Assembly (NCBI GenBank): GCA_963758205.1
Contig: CAVWUM010000001.1
Coordinates: forward strand, 682,001 to 746,000
Source: Owenweeksia sp963758205
GTDB taxonomy: Bacteria > Bacteroidota > Bacteroidia > Flavobacteriales > Schleiferiaceae
DNA: 64,000 nucleotides
Direction: 5' to 3'
The number at the start of each line of letters is the position of its first letter. Positions within the stretch are counted from its first letter, which is position 1. A model generated the notes under the pieces. It searched no databases and was not told where the DNA came from. It was given only the letters and a program-made list of their open reading frames with translations. The position numbers were made by a program, and so were the translations under genes. Positions 8,910-17,448 of the stretch are shown here, in pieces.

Positions 8910-9215
8910 ATGAGTCAGAAGATCAGGATTAAATTAAAATCATACGATTACAACTTGGTAGATAAGTCTGCGGAGAAAATCGTAAAAACTGTGAAGAGTA
9001 CCGGTGCTATTATTAATGGCCCCATTCCCTTGCCAACAAACAAGAGGATTTACACAGTACTTCGTTCACCTCACGTAAATAAAAAGGCGAGAGAGCAGTT
9101 TGAGCTTTCCTCTTACAAGAGGTTGCTAGACATCTACTCTTCATCTTCAAAAACCATTGATGCTCTGATGAAATTGGAGCTGCCCAGTGGTGTTGAGGTA
9201 GAGATAAAAGTGTAA
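8910..9215 (+). CDS. rpsJ: 30S ribosomal protein S10
   Basis: A 101-residue protein of the 30S head and the first member of the S10 gene set. It has the family segment GAIINGPIPLPTNKRIYTVL and LRSPHVNKKAREQFE, which forms the long loop that reaches into the ribosome and also binds NusB in antitermination. The start is the ATG 14 bp after fusA. The length is typical. Confidence 0.98.
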   Translation: MSQKIRIKLKSYDYNLVDKSAEKIVKTVKSTGAIINGPIPLPTNKRIYTVLRSPHVNKKAREQFELSSYKRLLDIYSSSSKTIDALMKLELPSGVEVEIKV

Positions 9216-9250
9216 GTACAAGAAATTAGTAATTTTTAAAAGGATATCAA

Positions 9251-9868
9251 ATGCCTGGAATGATCGGTAAAAAAATCGGTATGACAAGCCTCTTTGACGA
9301 AAATGGAAAGAATATTCCATGTACTGTCATCGAAGCCGGCCCTTGTGTAGTTACACAAGTTAAAACCAACGATACTGATGGTTATGAAGCAATTCAGATT
9401 GCTTACGGTGACAGGTCTGAAAAAAATGTAGCTGCTGCTCAGGTAGCCCATTTCAAAAAGGCCGGAACCACCCCTAAAAGACATACTATTGAAATTGACT
9501 CTCTTGAAACCGAGGTGAAGCTTGGTGATGAGATTGCTGTTGACATGTTCATTGAAGGTGAATTTGTAGATGTGGTAGGTAAGTCAAAAGGTAAAGGCTT
9601 TCAGGGTGTAGTAAAGCGCCATGGTTTTGGTGGTGTTGGTCAATCTACTCACGGTCAGCATAACCGTCTTCGTGCACCGGGTTCTATCGGTGCCGGCTCT
9701 GATCCATCACGTGTATTTAAGGGTATGAAAATGGCCGGCCGTACAGGTGGAAACAGAACTATGGTAGAAAACCTTAAAGTGCTTAAGGTAGATAAGGAAA
9801 AAAATGTTTTGGTGGTATCAGGATCTGTTCCTGGAGCTAAGAACTCAATCGTAATAATATCCAAGTGA
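9251..9868 (+). CDS. rplC: 50S ribosomal protein L3
   Basis: A 205-residue 23S rRNA-binding protein with an extended loop near the peptidyl transferase centre. Diagnostic segments are MIGKKIGMTSLFDENGKNIP at the start and GVVKRHGFGGVGQSTHGQHN in the central loop, with the Gln that PrmB methylates in other bacteria, followed by GRTGGNRTMVENLKVLKVD. The last codon overlaps the start of rplD by one base (TGATG). Confidence 0.98.
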   Translation: MPGMIGKKIGMTSLFDENGKNIPCTVIEAGPCVVTQVKTNDTDGYEAIQIAYGDRSEKNVAAAQVAHFKKAGTTPKRHTIEIDSLETEVKLGDEIAVDMFIEGEFVDVVGKSKGKGFQGVVKRHGFGGVGQSTHGQHNRLRAPGSIGAGSDPSRVFKGMKMAGRTGGNRTMVENLKVLKVDKEKNVLVVSGSVPGAKNSIVIISK

Positions 9869-10497
9869 TGGAACTACCAGTATTAAATAAAGAAGGCAAA
9901 GAGACCGGCCGTAAGGTAAATCTATCTGATGACCTTTTCTCTATAGAGCCAAATCACCATGCTATTTACCTGGATGTAAAGCAATACCTGGCAAACCAGC
10001 GTCAGGGTACCCACAAGTCGAAAGAGCGTGGCGAGATTTCTCGTACCACCAAAAAGTTCTTCCGCCAAAAAGGTACAGGTAACGCCAGGGTAGGTTCATT
10101 AAAGTCTCCATTACAAAGAGGTGGTGGTACAGTATTCGGTCCCCGTCCTCATGATTATGGTTTTAAACTTAATAAAAAGGTTAAGGCCCTTGCTCGTAAA
10201 TCAGCCCTTTCATTAAAGGCTGGTGATAAGAAAATCCAGATAATGGAAAAGCTTGAAATGGACGCGCCTAAGACCAAGGATTTTATCAATGTTATCAAGT
10301 CTTTAGGACTTGATGGAAAAAAGTCTCTTGTAGTTCTTGGTGAGTCAAATAAAAGTATATATTTGTCGTCCCGAAATTTTAAGGGCTCTGACGTTGTAAC
10401 TGCTTCAGATATAAACACTTATAGCTTAATGAAAGCTCAAAATGTGGTTTTAACTGAGGATTCGTTAGAAAAACTGGAAAACCTTTTAAGAAAATAA
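9868..10497 (+). CDS. rplD: 50S ribosomal protein L4
   Basis: A 209-residue protein lining the exit tunnel. The start chosen is the ATG at 9868-9870, which overlaps the rplC stop codon; a GTG one codon earlier is open but less likely. The tunnel loop and RNA-binding segment show RQKGTGNARVGSLKSP and FGPRPHDYGFKLNKK. In E. coli, L4 also regulates the S10 operon through a leader, but here the operon has no separate promoter before rpsJ that I can see. Confidence 0.97.
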   Translation: MELPVLNKEGKETGRKVNLSDDLFSIEPNHHAIYLDVKQYLANQRQGTHKSKERGEISRTTKKFFRQKGTGNARVGSLKSPLQRGGGTVFGPRPHDYGFKLNKKVKALARKSALSLKAGDKKIQIMEKLEMDAPKTKDFINVIKSLGLDGKKSLVVLGESNKSIYLSSRNFKGSDVVTASDINTYSLMKAQNVVLTEDSLEKLENLLRK

Positions 10498-10500
10498 GCA

Positions 10501-10791
10501 ATGGGCATCCTGATAAGACCAGTAATTACGGAAAAAGCCACCGCTGATAGCGAGAATAACAATCGCTTTGCATTTGTTGTAAACAAGCATGCAAATAAGA
10601 TTGAGATTAAAGGAGCTATTGAAAGTGTGTACGGAGTAAACGTAGAGAAGATCCGCACCATGCTTATTCCGGGAAAGAAGAAAAGTCGAAATACTAAAAA
10701 CGGAGTAGTAGTGGGAAGTACAGGAATGTACAAAAAAGCCATCGTAGAAGTACGCAGTGGTGAAACCATTGACCTCTATAGTAATATTTAA
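10501..10791 (+). CDS. rplW: 50S ribosomal protein L23
   Basis: A 96-residue protein at the tunnel exit, the docking site for trigger factor and signal recognition particle. It begins with the characteristic ILIRPVITEKAT, and ends with VRSGETIDLYSNI. It follows rplD after three bases, so the two are probably translationally coupled. Confidence 0.97.
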   Translation: MGILIRPVITEKATADSENNNRFAFVVNKHANKIEIKGAIESVYGVNVEKIRTMLIPGKKKSRNTKNGVVVGSTGMYKKAIVEVRSGETIDLYSNI

Positions 10792-10796
10792 GACCG

Positions 10797-11621
10797 ATGG
10801 CAGTAAGAAAATTAAACCCGGTAACCCCAGGGCAGCGTTTTAAAGTTGTTAATGACAACAAAAACATTACCGCATCTACACCAGAAAAGTCTCTGGTAAA
10901 AGGTAAGGATAAGTCGGGCGGTAGAAATAATTCCGGTAAGATGACAGTACGCCAGTTAGGTGGTGGTCATAAAAGAAAGTATCGTGTAATTGACTTTAAG
11001 CGTGATAAGGATGGAATTCCTGCAGTGGTACAGTCAATACAGTATGATCCTAACCGTACCGCACGTATAGCTTTGCTTTACTACGCAGATGGGGAAAAGA
11101 GATACATCATCGCTCCAACTGGTTTGACTGACGGTCAGACTGTAGTGAGTGGTAAAGATGCTACTCCGGAAATTGGTAACACTTTATTTCTTTCGGATAT
11201 TCCTTTAGGTACGGTAATCAATAGTATTGAACTGCGTCCTGGACAAGGAGCGGTAATTGCCCGCAGTGCCGGTTCATCAGCTCAATTGGCAGCCCGCGAT
11301 GGTAAGTACGCCATCATTAAGCTGCCAAGTGGAGAGAGCCGAATGATACTTGTAACCTGCAAGGCTACAATTGGAGCTGTAAGTAACTCTGATAACTCGC
11401 AAGAGGTATCTGGTAAAGCCGGACGCTCAAGATGGTTGGGAAGAAGACCAAGAGTACGTGGTGTAGCTATGAACCCTGTAGATCACCCCATGGGTGGTGG
11501 TGAAGGTAGAGCTTCAGGTGGTCACCCAAGGTCAAGGACTAACATCCCTGCTAAAGGTTACAAAACACGTACACCTAAGAAGGAGTCCAACAAGTACATT
11601 GTAGAAAGAAGGAAAAAATAA
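10797..11621 (+). CDS. rplB: 50S ribosomal protein L2
   Basis: A 274-residue core protein needed for subunit association and peptidyl transfer. It has the OB-fold and SH3-like domains of the family, the segment LRPGQGAVIARSAGSSAQL, and the conserved loop PVDHPMGGGEGRASGGHP, which includes the His implicated in the peptidyl transferase centre. The C-terminus is basic. Length and order are standard for the S10 operon. Confidence 0.98.
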   Translation: MAVRKLNPVTPGQRFKVVNDNKNITASTPEKSLVKGKDKSGGRNNSGKMTVRQLGGGHKRKYRVIDFKRDKDGIPAVVQSIQYDPNRTARIALLYYADGEKRYIIAPTGLTDGQTVVSGKDATPEIGNTLFLSDIPLGTVINSIELRPGQGAVIARSAGSSAQLAARDGKYAIIKLPSGESRMILVTCKATIGAVSNSDNSQEVSGKAGRSRWLGRRPRVRGVAMNPVDHPMGGGEGRASGGHPRSRTNIPAKGYKTRTPKKESNKYIVERRKK

Positions 11622-11627
11622 TAAGAA

Positions 11628-11909
11628 ATGGCAAGGTCACTTAAAAAAGGTCCATATATACACTACAAGCTGGAGCGCAAGGTGCTTCAGAATATAGAAG
11701 GAGGCAAGAAGGGCGTAATTAAAACTTACTCCAGAGCTTCAATGATTTCTCCTGATTTTGTAGGACAAACAATTGCCGTTCACAACGGTCGCACATTTGT
11801 ACCGGTATTTGTTACCGAAAATATGGTAGGACATAAGTTGGGTGAGTTTTCTCCAACACGTACTTACCGCGGCCACGGTGGAAATAAAAAAGATAAAGGT
11901 AAGCGCTAA
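11628..11909 (+). CDS. rpsS: 30S ribosomal protein S19
   Basis: A 93-residue protein of the 30S head, partner of S13 at the intersubunit bridge. Recognised by MARSLKKGPYIHYKLERKV at the start and GHKLGEFSPTRTYRGHG near the end. It follows rplB after six bases. Confidence 0.98.
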   Translation: MARSLKKGPYIHYKLERKVLQNIEGGKKGVIKTYSRASMISPDFVGQTIAVHNGRTFVPVFVTENMVGHKLGEFSPTRTYRGHGGNKKDKGKR

Positions 11910-11919
11910 TACTTAAGAC

Positions 11920-12354
11920 ATGGGTGCAAGAAAAAAAGAAAGAGCAGACGCGATGAAAGAGGCACGCAAGAGCGTGGCCTTTGCAAAGCTTAACAACTGT
12001 CCAACTTCTCCCCGTAAGATGAGGTTAGTGGCTGACATGATTCGCGGTATGGAAGTGCAAAAGGCCCTTTTCCTACTTAAGCATAGCAGCCAGGATGCTA
12101 GCGGAAGATTAGAGAAGCTGTTGCTTTCTGCATTAAACAACTGGGAGCAAAAAAATGAAGGTGAGCGCATGGAAGAGGCTGGCCTTTATATAAGAGAAAT
12201 ATCTGTTGATAGTGCCAGGATGCTGAAAAGAATCCAGCCTGCACCGCAGGGTCGAGCACATCGCGTTCGTAAAAGAAGCAACCACGTAACCATTATTGTG
12301 GATGCTAAGAACAAGCAGGAAGTAGTAGAAGAAGTTAACGATAGTAATTCATAA
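11920..12354 (+). CDS. rplV: 50S ribosomal protein L22
   Basis: A 144-residue protein with a globular domain and the long beta-hairpin that lines the exit tunnel (MLKRIQPAPQGRAHRVRKR). The first 20 residues form a charged lead not seen in the shortest L22 proteins, which is common in Bacteroidota. The assembly-contact segment NCPTSPRKMRLVADMIRGM is clear. It is followed by rpsC after four bases. Confidence 0.97.
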   Translation: MGARKKERADAMKEARKSVAFAKLNNCPTSPRKMRLVADMIRGMEVQKALFLLKHSSQDASGRLEKLLLSALNNWEQKNEGERMEEAGLYIREISVDSARMLKRIQPAPQGRAHRVRKRSNHVTIIVDAKNKQEVVEEVNDSNS

Positions 12355-12358
12355 CCGA

Positions 12359-13093
12359 ATGGGACAGAAGACTAACCCGATAGGTAACAGATTAGGTTTC
12401 ATCCGCGGATGGGAAAGCAATTGGTACGGTGGACGCGATTATGGCGATAAACTGGCCGAAGATGACAAAATCAGAAAATATCTGTATGCTCGTCTTAGCA
12501 AAGCAAGTGTAAGCCGCATTATTATTGAGCGTACACTTAAGCTGGTAACCGTAACCATCACTACAAGCCGTCCGGGTATTATTATCGGAAAAGGTGGACA
12601 AGAGGTTGATAAACTAAAGGAAGAGCTTAAAAAGCTTACCAAGAAAGAGGTTCAGATCAACATCTTTGAAATTAAAAGACCTGAGCTTGATGCCAAATTA
12701 GTAGCTGACAGTATTGCACGCCAGATAGAAGGCCGTATCAGTTTCAGAAGAGCTACAAAAATGGGTATTGCTGCCACCATGAGGATGGGTGCAGAAGGAA
12801 TTAAAGTAATGGTTTCCGGAAGGCTGAATGGTGCCGAGATGGCCCGTTCGGAAATGTATAAAGACGGAAGAACACCACTTCATACTTTCAGAGCTGATAT
12901 TGATTATGCTTTGGCTGAAGCACAAACTACCTATGGTAAATTAGGTATTAAAGTGTGGATCATGAAAGGTGAAGTATATGGTAAGCGTGACCTTAGCAAC
13001 CTTTTGGGTTCATCTGCTAAAGGTGGAAAGCAAGGAGGTTCTCCTGATCGCGGAAGCCGTGAACCGAGAGGCCCTAAAGGAAAACGTAAGTAA
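12359..13093 (+). CDS. rpsC: 30S ribosomal protein S3
   Basis: A 244-residue protein at the mRNA entry channel. It has the N-terminal KH domain with GIIIGKGGQEVDKLKEEL (about residues 76-93) and the C-terminal domain with SGRLNGAEMARSE and GKLGIKVWIMKGEVYG. A Gly/Arg/Lys-rich tail of about 30 residues follows (GSPDRGSREPRGPKGKRK), as in many members of this phylum. Confidence 0.98.
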   Translation: MGQKTNPIGNRLGFIRGWESNWYGGRDYGDKLAEDDKIRKYLYARLSKASVSRIIIERTLKLVTVTITTSRPGIIIGKGGQEVDKLKEELKKLTKKEVQINIFEIKRPELDAKLVADSIARQIEGRISFRRATKMGIAATMRMGAEGIKVMVSGRLNGAEMARSEMYKDGRTPLHTFRADIDYALAEAQTTYGKLGIKVWIMKGEVYGKRDLSNLLGSSAKGGKQGGSPDRGSREPRGPKGKRK

Positions 13094-13116
13094 GATAATA
13101 AAGAGAGCATTTTACA

Positions 13117-13539
13117 ATGTTACAACCTAAGAAGACAAAGCACAGAAAGACGTTCAAAGGCCGCATGAAGGGCAACGCTCATCGTGGCGTTGAGATCGCC
13201 TTCGGTAGCTTCGCTATCAAAGCGATGAACGAAGTATTTATCACTTCGCGCCAGATTGAGGCCGCTCGTATTGCTGCAACCAGGTATATGAAAAGGGAAG
13301 GGCAGTTATGGATCAGGATTTTTCCGGACAAGCCAATCACCAGCAAGCCTGCTGAAGTAAGGATGGGTAAAGGTAAAGGAGCTTTGGACCACTGGGTGGC
13401 AGTTGTAAAACCTGGCCGTATCATATTTGAGCTTGATGGTGTAAACTCAGAAGTGGCCGCAGAGGCATTGCGCCTTGCCGCACAAAAGCTACCCGTTAAG
13501 ACTAAGTTTATAACAAGAAGGGATTACGTAGGTGCCTAA
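13117..13539 (+). CDS. rplP: 50S ribosomal protein L16
   Basis: A 140-residue protein near the A-site tRNA. Recognised by KHRKTFKGRMKGNAHRG, by RIFPDKPITSKPAEVRMGKG, which includes an Arg hydroxylated in some bacteria, and by DHWVAVVKPGRIIFE. Spacing to rpsC is 23 bp, somewhat wider than elsewhere in the operon. Confidence 0.98.
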   Translation: MLQPKKTKHRKTFKGRMKGNAHRGVEIAFGSFAIKAMNEVFITSRQIEAARIAATRYMKREGQLWIRIFPDKPITSKPAEVRMGKGKGALDHWVAVVKPGRIIFELDGVNSEVAAEALRLAAQKLPVKTKFITRRDYVGA

Positions 13540-13555
13540 AATACCTTAGAGAATT

Positions 13556-13756
13556 ATGAAAGCATCTGTTGTTAGAGAAATGACTACCCAGGAAATAAAA
13601 GAGCAGCTTGAAGAAAGCAAGCTGACTTACGCCAAGATGAAAATGGGACATACCATTTCACCTATGGAAAATCCTACTCAATTAAAGAGCACCCGCAAGG
13701 ATATCGCAAGATTATCTACCGAGTTGCGCAATCGTGAATTAAACGAACAGAAATAA
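13556..13756 (+). CDS. rpmC: 50S ribosomal protein L29
   Basis: A 66-residue two-helix protein at the tunnel exit next to L23. The family pattern is visible as MTTQEIKEQLEESKLTYAKM and ARLSTELRNRELNEQK. Length and position between rplP and rpsQ are standard. Confidence 0.96.
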   Translation: MKASVVREMTTQEIKEQLEESKLTYAKMKMGHTISPMENPTQLKSTRKDIARLSTELRNRELNEQK

Positions 13757-13763
13757 ATTTCTG

Positions 13764-14027
13764 ATGGAAGAGATTAAAAGAAATTTAAGAAAGGAACGTA
13801 TCGGTGTTGTAACCAGCAGTAAAATGGACAAGTCCATTACTGTATCGGTAGAGCGTAAAAAGAAACACGAGATGTACGGTAAGTTTATTAAGCTTACTAA
13901 AAAGTTCCACGCTCATGATGAAAAGAATGAGTGCAACGAAGGTGATACCGTGCGGATTATGGAAACCCGTCCGTTGAGTAAGACCAAGAACTGGAGATTA
14001 GTAGAAATCATTGAAAGGGCTAAGTAA
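13764..14027 (+). CDS. rpsQ: 30S ribosomal protein S17
   Basis: An 87-residue OB-fold protein that binds the 5' domain of 16S rRNA. Typical segments are RKERIGVVTSSKMDKSITV, FHAHDEKNECNEGDTVRI and RPLSKTKNWRLVEIIERAK. It follows rpmC after seven bases and precedes rplN by two. Confidence 0.98.
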   Translation: MEEIKRNLRKERIGVVTSSKMDKSITVSVERKKKHEMYGKFIKLTKKFHAHDEKNECNEGDTVRIMETRPLSKTKNWRLVEIIERAK

Positions 14028-14029
14028 GC

Positions 14030-14398
14030 ATGTTACAGCAAGAATCAAGACTAAGAGTAGCAGATAACACCGGAGCAAAGGAAGTACTTTGTATCCGTGT
14101 GTTGGGCGGCACCAAAAGAAGGTATGCTTCTGTAGGTGATAAAATTGTAGTATCTGTAAAAGAGGCTACCCCTGCCGGTAACGTAAAGAAGGGTGCAGTT
14201 TCTACTGCTGTGGTAGTTCGCACCAAGAAGGAAATACGCAGACCTGATGGTTCGTACATCCGCTTTGATGATAACGCTTGTGTGCTTTTAAACACTCAGG
14301 GCGAAATGCGCGGTACCCGTGTTTTCGGACCTGTAGGCCGTGAGCTCCGTGATAAACAATACATGAAAATAGTATCTCTGGCTCCAGAGGTATTGTAA
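14030..14398 (+). CDS. rplN: 50S ribosomal protein L14
   Basis: A 122-residue protein at the subunit interface, partner of L19 and of silencing factor RsfS. Recognised by the start MLQQESRLRVADNTGAKEV and the conserved end ELRDKQYMKIVSLAPEVL. First gene of the spc set here. Confidence 0.98.
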   Translation: MLQQESRLRVADNTGAKEVLCIRVLGGTKRRYASVGDKIVVSVKEATPAGNVKKGAVSTAVVVRTKKEIRRPDGSYIRFDDNACVLLNTQGEMRGTRVFGPVGRELRDKQYMKIVSLAPEVL

Positions 14399-14409
14399 AT
14401 AACTGAAAG

Positions 14410-14727
14410 ATGGCAAAGTTTCACATTAAAAAAGGAGATACCGTAAAGGTACTTGCCGGTGAGGATAAAGGAAAAACCGGTAAAGTGATTGAGATGCTTG
14501 GTGATAAAAACAAGGCATTGGTAGAAGGTATCAACCTGGTGAAAAAACACAATAAACCAAGTGCGGCTAATCCACAAGGTGGTATCACCGAAATGGAAGC
14601 ACCTATTCACCTTTCAAATCTGATGTTTGTAGATGGTGGTGGTACTGCCTCCCGCATTGGACGCAAGAAGGATGACAACGGTAAGTTGGTAAGATATTCT
14701 AAGAAAACACAAGAGATCATTAAGTAA
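14410..14727 (+). CDS. rplX: 50S ribosomal protein L24
   Basis: A 105-residue assembly-initiator protein. The KOW motif is seen as KGDTVKVLAGEDKGKTGKV at residues 8-26. Its stop codon overlaps the rplE start by one base (TAATG). Confidence 0.97.
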   Translation: MAKFHIKKGDTVKVLAGEDKGKTGKVIEMLGDKNKALVEGINLVKKHNKPSAANPQGGITEMEAPIHLSNLMFVDGGGTASRIGRKKDDNGKLVRYSKKTQEIIK

Positions 14728-15275
14728 TGAACTACGTACCTACACTAAAGAAAAAGTACCGCGAGGAGGTAGTAGGAGCTCTTACTAAAGAGTTTGGCTA
14801 CAACAACGTAATGGAAGTACCCCGTCTTGTAAAGATTGTACTTTCTCAAGGTATTGGAGAAGCTACAGCTGATAAAAAGCTCGTGGATTATGCTATTGAC
14901 GAGATGTCTCGTATCAGTGGCCAAAAAGCTATAGCTACTTACTCCAAAAAGGATATCTCCAACTTTAAGTTGAGAAAAGGTATGCCTATCGGTGCCAAAG
15001 TTACTTTGCGTGGTGAGAGAATGTATGAATTCCTTGAGCGTTTGATCTGGAGTTCACTTCCACGTATCCGCGACTTTAACGGTATTAAGAACAGTGGTTT
15101 TGACGGACGTGGTAATTACACACTTGGTATTACTGAGCAAATTATTTTCCCTGAGATAGATATCGATAAAACAAATCGTATCACCGGTATGGATATCACT
15201 TTTGTGACATCAGCTGATACTGACAAGGAAGCTCAGGCACTATTACAAAATTTCGGATTCCCCTTTAAGAAATAG
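14727..15275 (+). CDS. rplE: 50S ribosomal protein L5
   Basis: A 182-residue 5S rRNA-binding protein in the central protuberance. Recognised by VPRLVKIVLSQGIGEA near residue 30, LRKGMPIGAKVTLRG in the middle, and GMDITFVTSADTDKEAQALL near the end. The start overlaps the rplX stop codon. Confidence 0.98.
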   Translation: MNYVPTLKKKYREEVVGALTKEFGYNNVMEVPRLVKIVLSQGIGEATADKKLVDYAIDEMSRISGQKAIATYSKKDISNFKLRKGMPIGAKVTLRGERMYEFLERLIWSSLPRIRDFNGIKNSGFDGRGNYTLGITEQIIFPEIDIDKTNRITGMDITFVTSADTDKEAQALLQNFGFPFKK

Positions 15276-15277
15276 TT

Positions 15278-15547
15278 ATGGCTAAAGAATCAATGAAAGC
15301 CCGCGAGGTAAAGCGGAAAGAAATGGTAGAAAAGTATGCTGAAAAGCGAGCAGCCCTTAAGGCGGCTGGTGACTATGAAGGCTTGCAAAAACTACCAAAA
15401 AACGCATCACCAATAAGAATGCACAACCGTTGCAAGCTTACTGGTCGCCCAAGAGGTTACATGCGCCAGTTTGGTATTTCGAGGGTGATGTTTAGAGAGA
15501 TGGCCAACAATGGCTTGATTCCGGGAGTGAAAAAGGCTAGTTGGTAA
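15278..15547 (+). CDS. rpsN: 30S ribosomal protein S14, zinc-free form
   Basis: An 89-residue S14 of the long type that lacks the CxxC...CxxC zinc ribbon. The only Cys is in HNRCKLTGRPRGYMRQFG. The short zinc-binding S14 type has about 61 residues. The C-terminus (FREMANNGLIPGVKKASW) is the standard 16S rRNA contact. The gene lies between rplE and rpsH as usual. Confidence 0.97.
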   Translation: MAKESMKAREVKRKEMVEKYAEKRAALKAAGDYEGLQKLPKNASPIRMHNRCKLTGRPRGYMRQFGISRVMFREMANNGLIPGVKKASW

Positions 15548-15564
15548 AATATATATTTTAAGAA

Positions 15565-15966
15565 ATGGTTACAGATCCAATTGCAGATTACCTGACACGT
15601 GTTCGTAATGCCATCCTGGCAGGACACAAAATTGTAGAAATCCCATCTTCAAACCTTAAGGTTGAGATGACAAAAATTCTACACGAGCAGGGATATATAT
15701 TGAACTACAAAGTAGAGGAAGATAAAGGCCCACAGGGCTCTATCAAGATTGCTTTGAAGTATGACCGTATTACTGAGGCAGCTGCCATTCGCAAGCTTGA
15801 GCGCGTAAGTAAGCCGGGTTTAAGGAAGTATTCTTCCAGCCAGGAACTGCCAAGAGTTATAAATGGCTTGGGAGTTGCTATCGTGTCCACCTCAAAAGGA
15901 TTGATGACCGATAAGCAGGCCCGTAAGGAGAATGTAGGAGGCGAGGTACTTTGCTTCGTTTATTAA
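15565..15966 (+). CDS. rpsH: 30S ribosomal protein S8
   Basis: A 133-residue central-domain organiser of 16S rRNA. Segments TDPIADYLTRVRNAILAGH at the start and LGVAIVSTSKGLMTDKQARK near the end are diagnostic. In E. coli, S8 represses the spc operon at rplE; no equivalent site was identified here. Confidence 0.98.
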   Translation: MVTDPIADYLTRVRNAILAGHKIVEIPSSNLKVEMTKILHEQGYILNYKVEEDKGPQGSIKIALKYDRITEAAAIRKLERVSKPGLRKYSSSQELPRVINGLGVAIVSTSKGLMTDKQARKENVGGEVLCFVY

Positions 15967-15990
15967 TACAATTTAAAGAACGCATTATAA

Positions 15991-16542
15991 ATGTCACGAG
16001 TAGGATTAGCGCCAATTAAAGTTCCCGGAGACGTTCAGCTGAACGTAAGTGGTAACACTGTTTCCGTGAAAGGTAAATTGGGAGAGTTATCTCAGGAGAT
16101 GCCCGATACTATTACCCTTAAGCAAGAGGATGGTGAAGTAAGCGTGGAGCGTGCCAATGAGGAAAAACAAACTAAGGCAAACCATGGCCTTTACCGCGCA
16201 CTTTTAGCTAACATGATTGAAGGCGTAAGCGCTGGTTTTGAAAAGAAACTGGAGCTGGTAGGTGTTGGTTACAGGGCTTCTAACCAGGGTCAGAATCTTG
16301 ACCTTGCTTTGGGTTACTCTCACAATATCCTGTTTCAGGTACCAGCTGAAGTAAAAGTTGAAACAGTATCTGATAAAGGTAAAAACCCGATCGTGATATT
16401 GAAGAGCCACGACAAGCAATTGTTGGGTATGGTTGCGGCTAAAATCCGCGGCTTCCGTAAGCCAGAGCCTTACAAAGGTAAAGGTGTGAAATACGTTGGT
16501 GAATATATTAGGAGAAAAGCCGGTAAAACCGCTAGTAAATAA
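15991..16542 (+). CDS. rplF: 50S ribosomal protein L6
   Basis: A 183-residue two-domain protein near the sarcin-ricin loop. Recognised by GLAPIKVPGDVQLNVSGN, by GVSAGFEKKLELVGVGYRA and by the C-terminal signature KPEPYKGKGVKYVGEYIRRK. Gene order rpsH-rplF-rplR is canonical. Confidence 0.98.
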   Translation: MSRVGLAPIKVPGDVQLNVSGNTVSVKGKLGELSQEMPDTITLKQEDGEVSVERANEEKQTKANHGLYRALLANMIEGVSAGFEKKLELVGVGYRASNQGQNLDLALGYSHNILFQVPAEVKVETVSDKGKNPIVILKSHDKQLLGMVAAKIRGFRKPEPYKGKGVKYVGEYIRRKAGKTASK

Positions 16543-16548
16543 TAAGAT

Positions 16549-16902
16549 ATGGCACTTACCAAATCAGAAAGAAGACTGCGTATTAAGCGCAGGGTTAGAA
16601 AAAATGTGGAGGGTACTACTGAAAGACCCAGGTTATCTGTTTTTAGAAGCAATAATGAAATCTATGCTCAGATCATCAATGATGAAACCAGCAAGACAAT
16701 TGTAGCTGCATCTTCTTTGGATAAAGAAGTTTCTAAAGATGGTAATAAGAGCGATATCGCCAAAGCGGTGGGTAAAATGGTTGCCGAAAGAGCTAAGGAA
16801 AATGGTGTAGAGCAAATCACTTTTGACCGTAACGGATACCTTTACCACGGAAGAATTAAATCATTGGCCGAAGGTGCCAGGGAAGCAGGACTAAAATTTT
16901 AA
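16549..16902 (+). CDS. rplR: 50S ribosomal protein L18
   Basis: A 117-residue 5S rRNA-binding protein. The basic N-terminus RLRIKRRVRKNVEGTTERPR and the C-terminal YHGRIKSLAEGAREAGLKF are typical. It follows rplF after six bases and precedes rpsE by nine. Confidence 0.98.
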   Translation: MALTKSERRLRIKRRVRKNVEGTTERPRLSVFRSNNEIYAQIINDETSKTIVAASSLDKEVSKDGNKSDIAKAVGKMVAERAKENGVEQITFDRNGYLYHGRIKSLAEGAREAGLKF

Positions 16903-16911
16903 GACACTGAG

Positions 16912-17437
16912 ATGTTAAAAGGTCATAAGAACGTACAAAGAGTAAAGCCCAGCGGATTAGAACTAACTGACCGTGTGGTAGGTGTACAAAGGGTAACTAA
17001 GGTTACTAAAGGTGGTAGAACTTTTGGTTTTTCAGCTATCGTTGTGGTAGGTGATGAAAAAGGAGTAGCCGGCTTTGGTCTTGGTAAGTCTAAAGAAGTT
17101 TCTGAAGCTATCCAAAAAGGTATTGAAGACGCTAAAAAGAACCTGGTTCGTATTCCACTTATAAAAGCTACCATTCCTCATGCAGAGTCAGGTAAGTTTG
17201 GTGGTGCGAGAGTGTTTTTAAGACCAGCTTCACACGGTACCGGTGTAATTGCCGGTGGTGCAATGAGGGCGGTACTTGAAAGCCTTGGTGTGCATGATGT
17301 TTTGGCAAAGTCTAAAGGATCATCAAACCCGCACAACGTGGTAAAGGCAACTTTTGACTGTCTTCTTAAAATGCGTGATGCTGGTACTATTGCCAAAACA
17401 CGTGGTATCTTCTGTAGAACAAGTATTCAACGGATAA
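16912..17437 (+). CDS. rpsE: 30S ribosomal protein S5, frame broken at codon 166
   Basis: S5 shapes the mRNA entry and decoding region. The start and body are normal: dsRBD-like domain with VVGDEKGVAGFGLGKSKEV, then FGGARVFLRPASHGTGV. Near the end the sequence reads GGT ATC TTC TGT AGA. Removing one T near 17411 gives RGISVEQVFNG and a stop at 17435-17437, the expected S5 C-terminus and a 174-residue protein. As written, the frame does not stop but runs through the spacer into rpmD, producing a 239-residue S5-L30 fusion ending at 17631. The 8-mer at the break, ATCTTCTG at 17407-17414, is identical to that at the fusA break. Confidence 0.92.
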
Positions 17438-17448
17438 AGAATAAGGTA

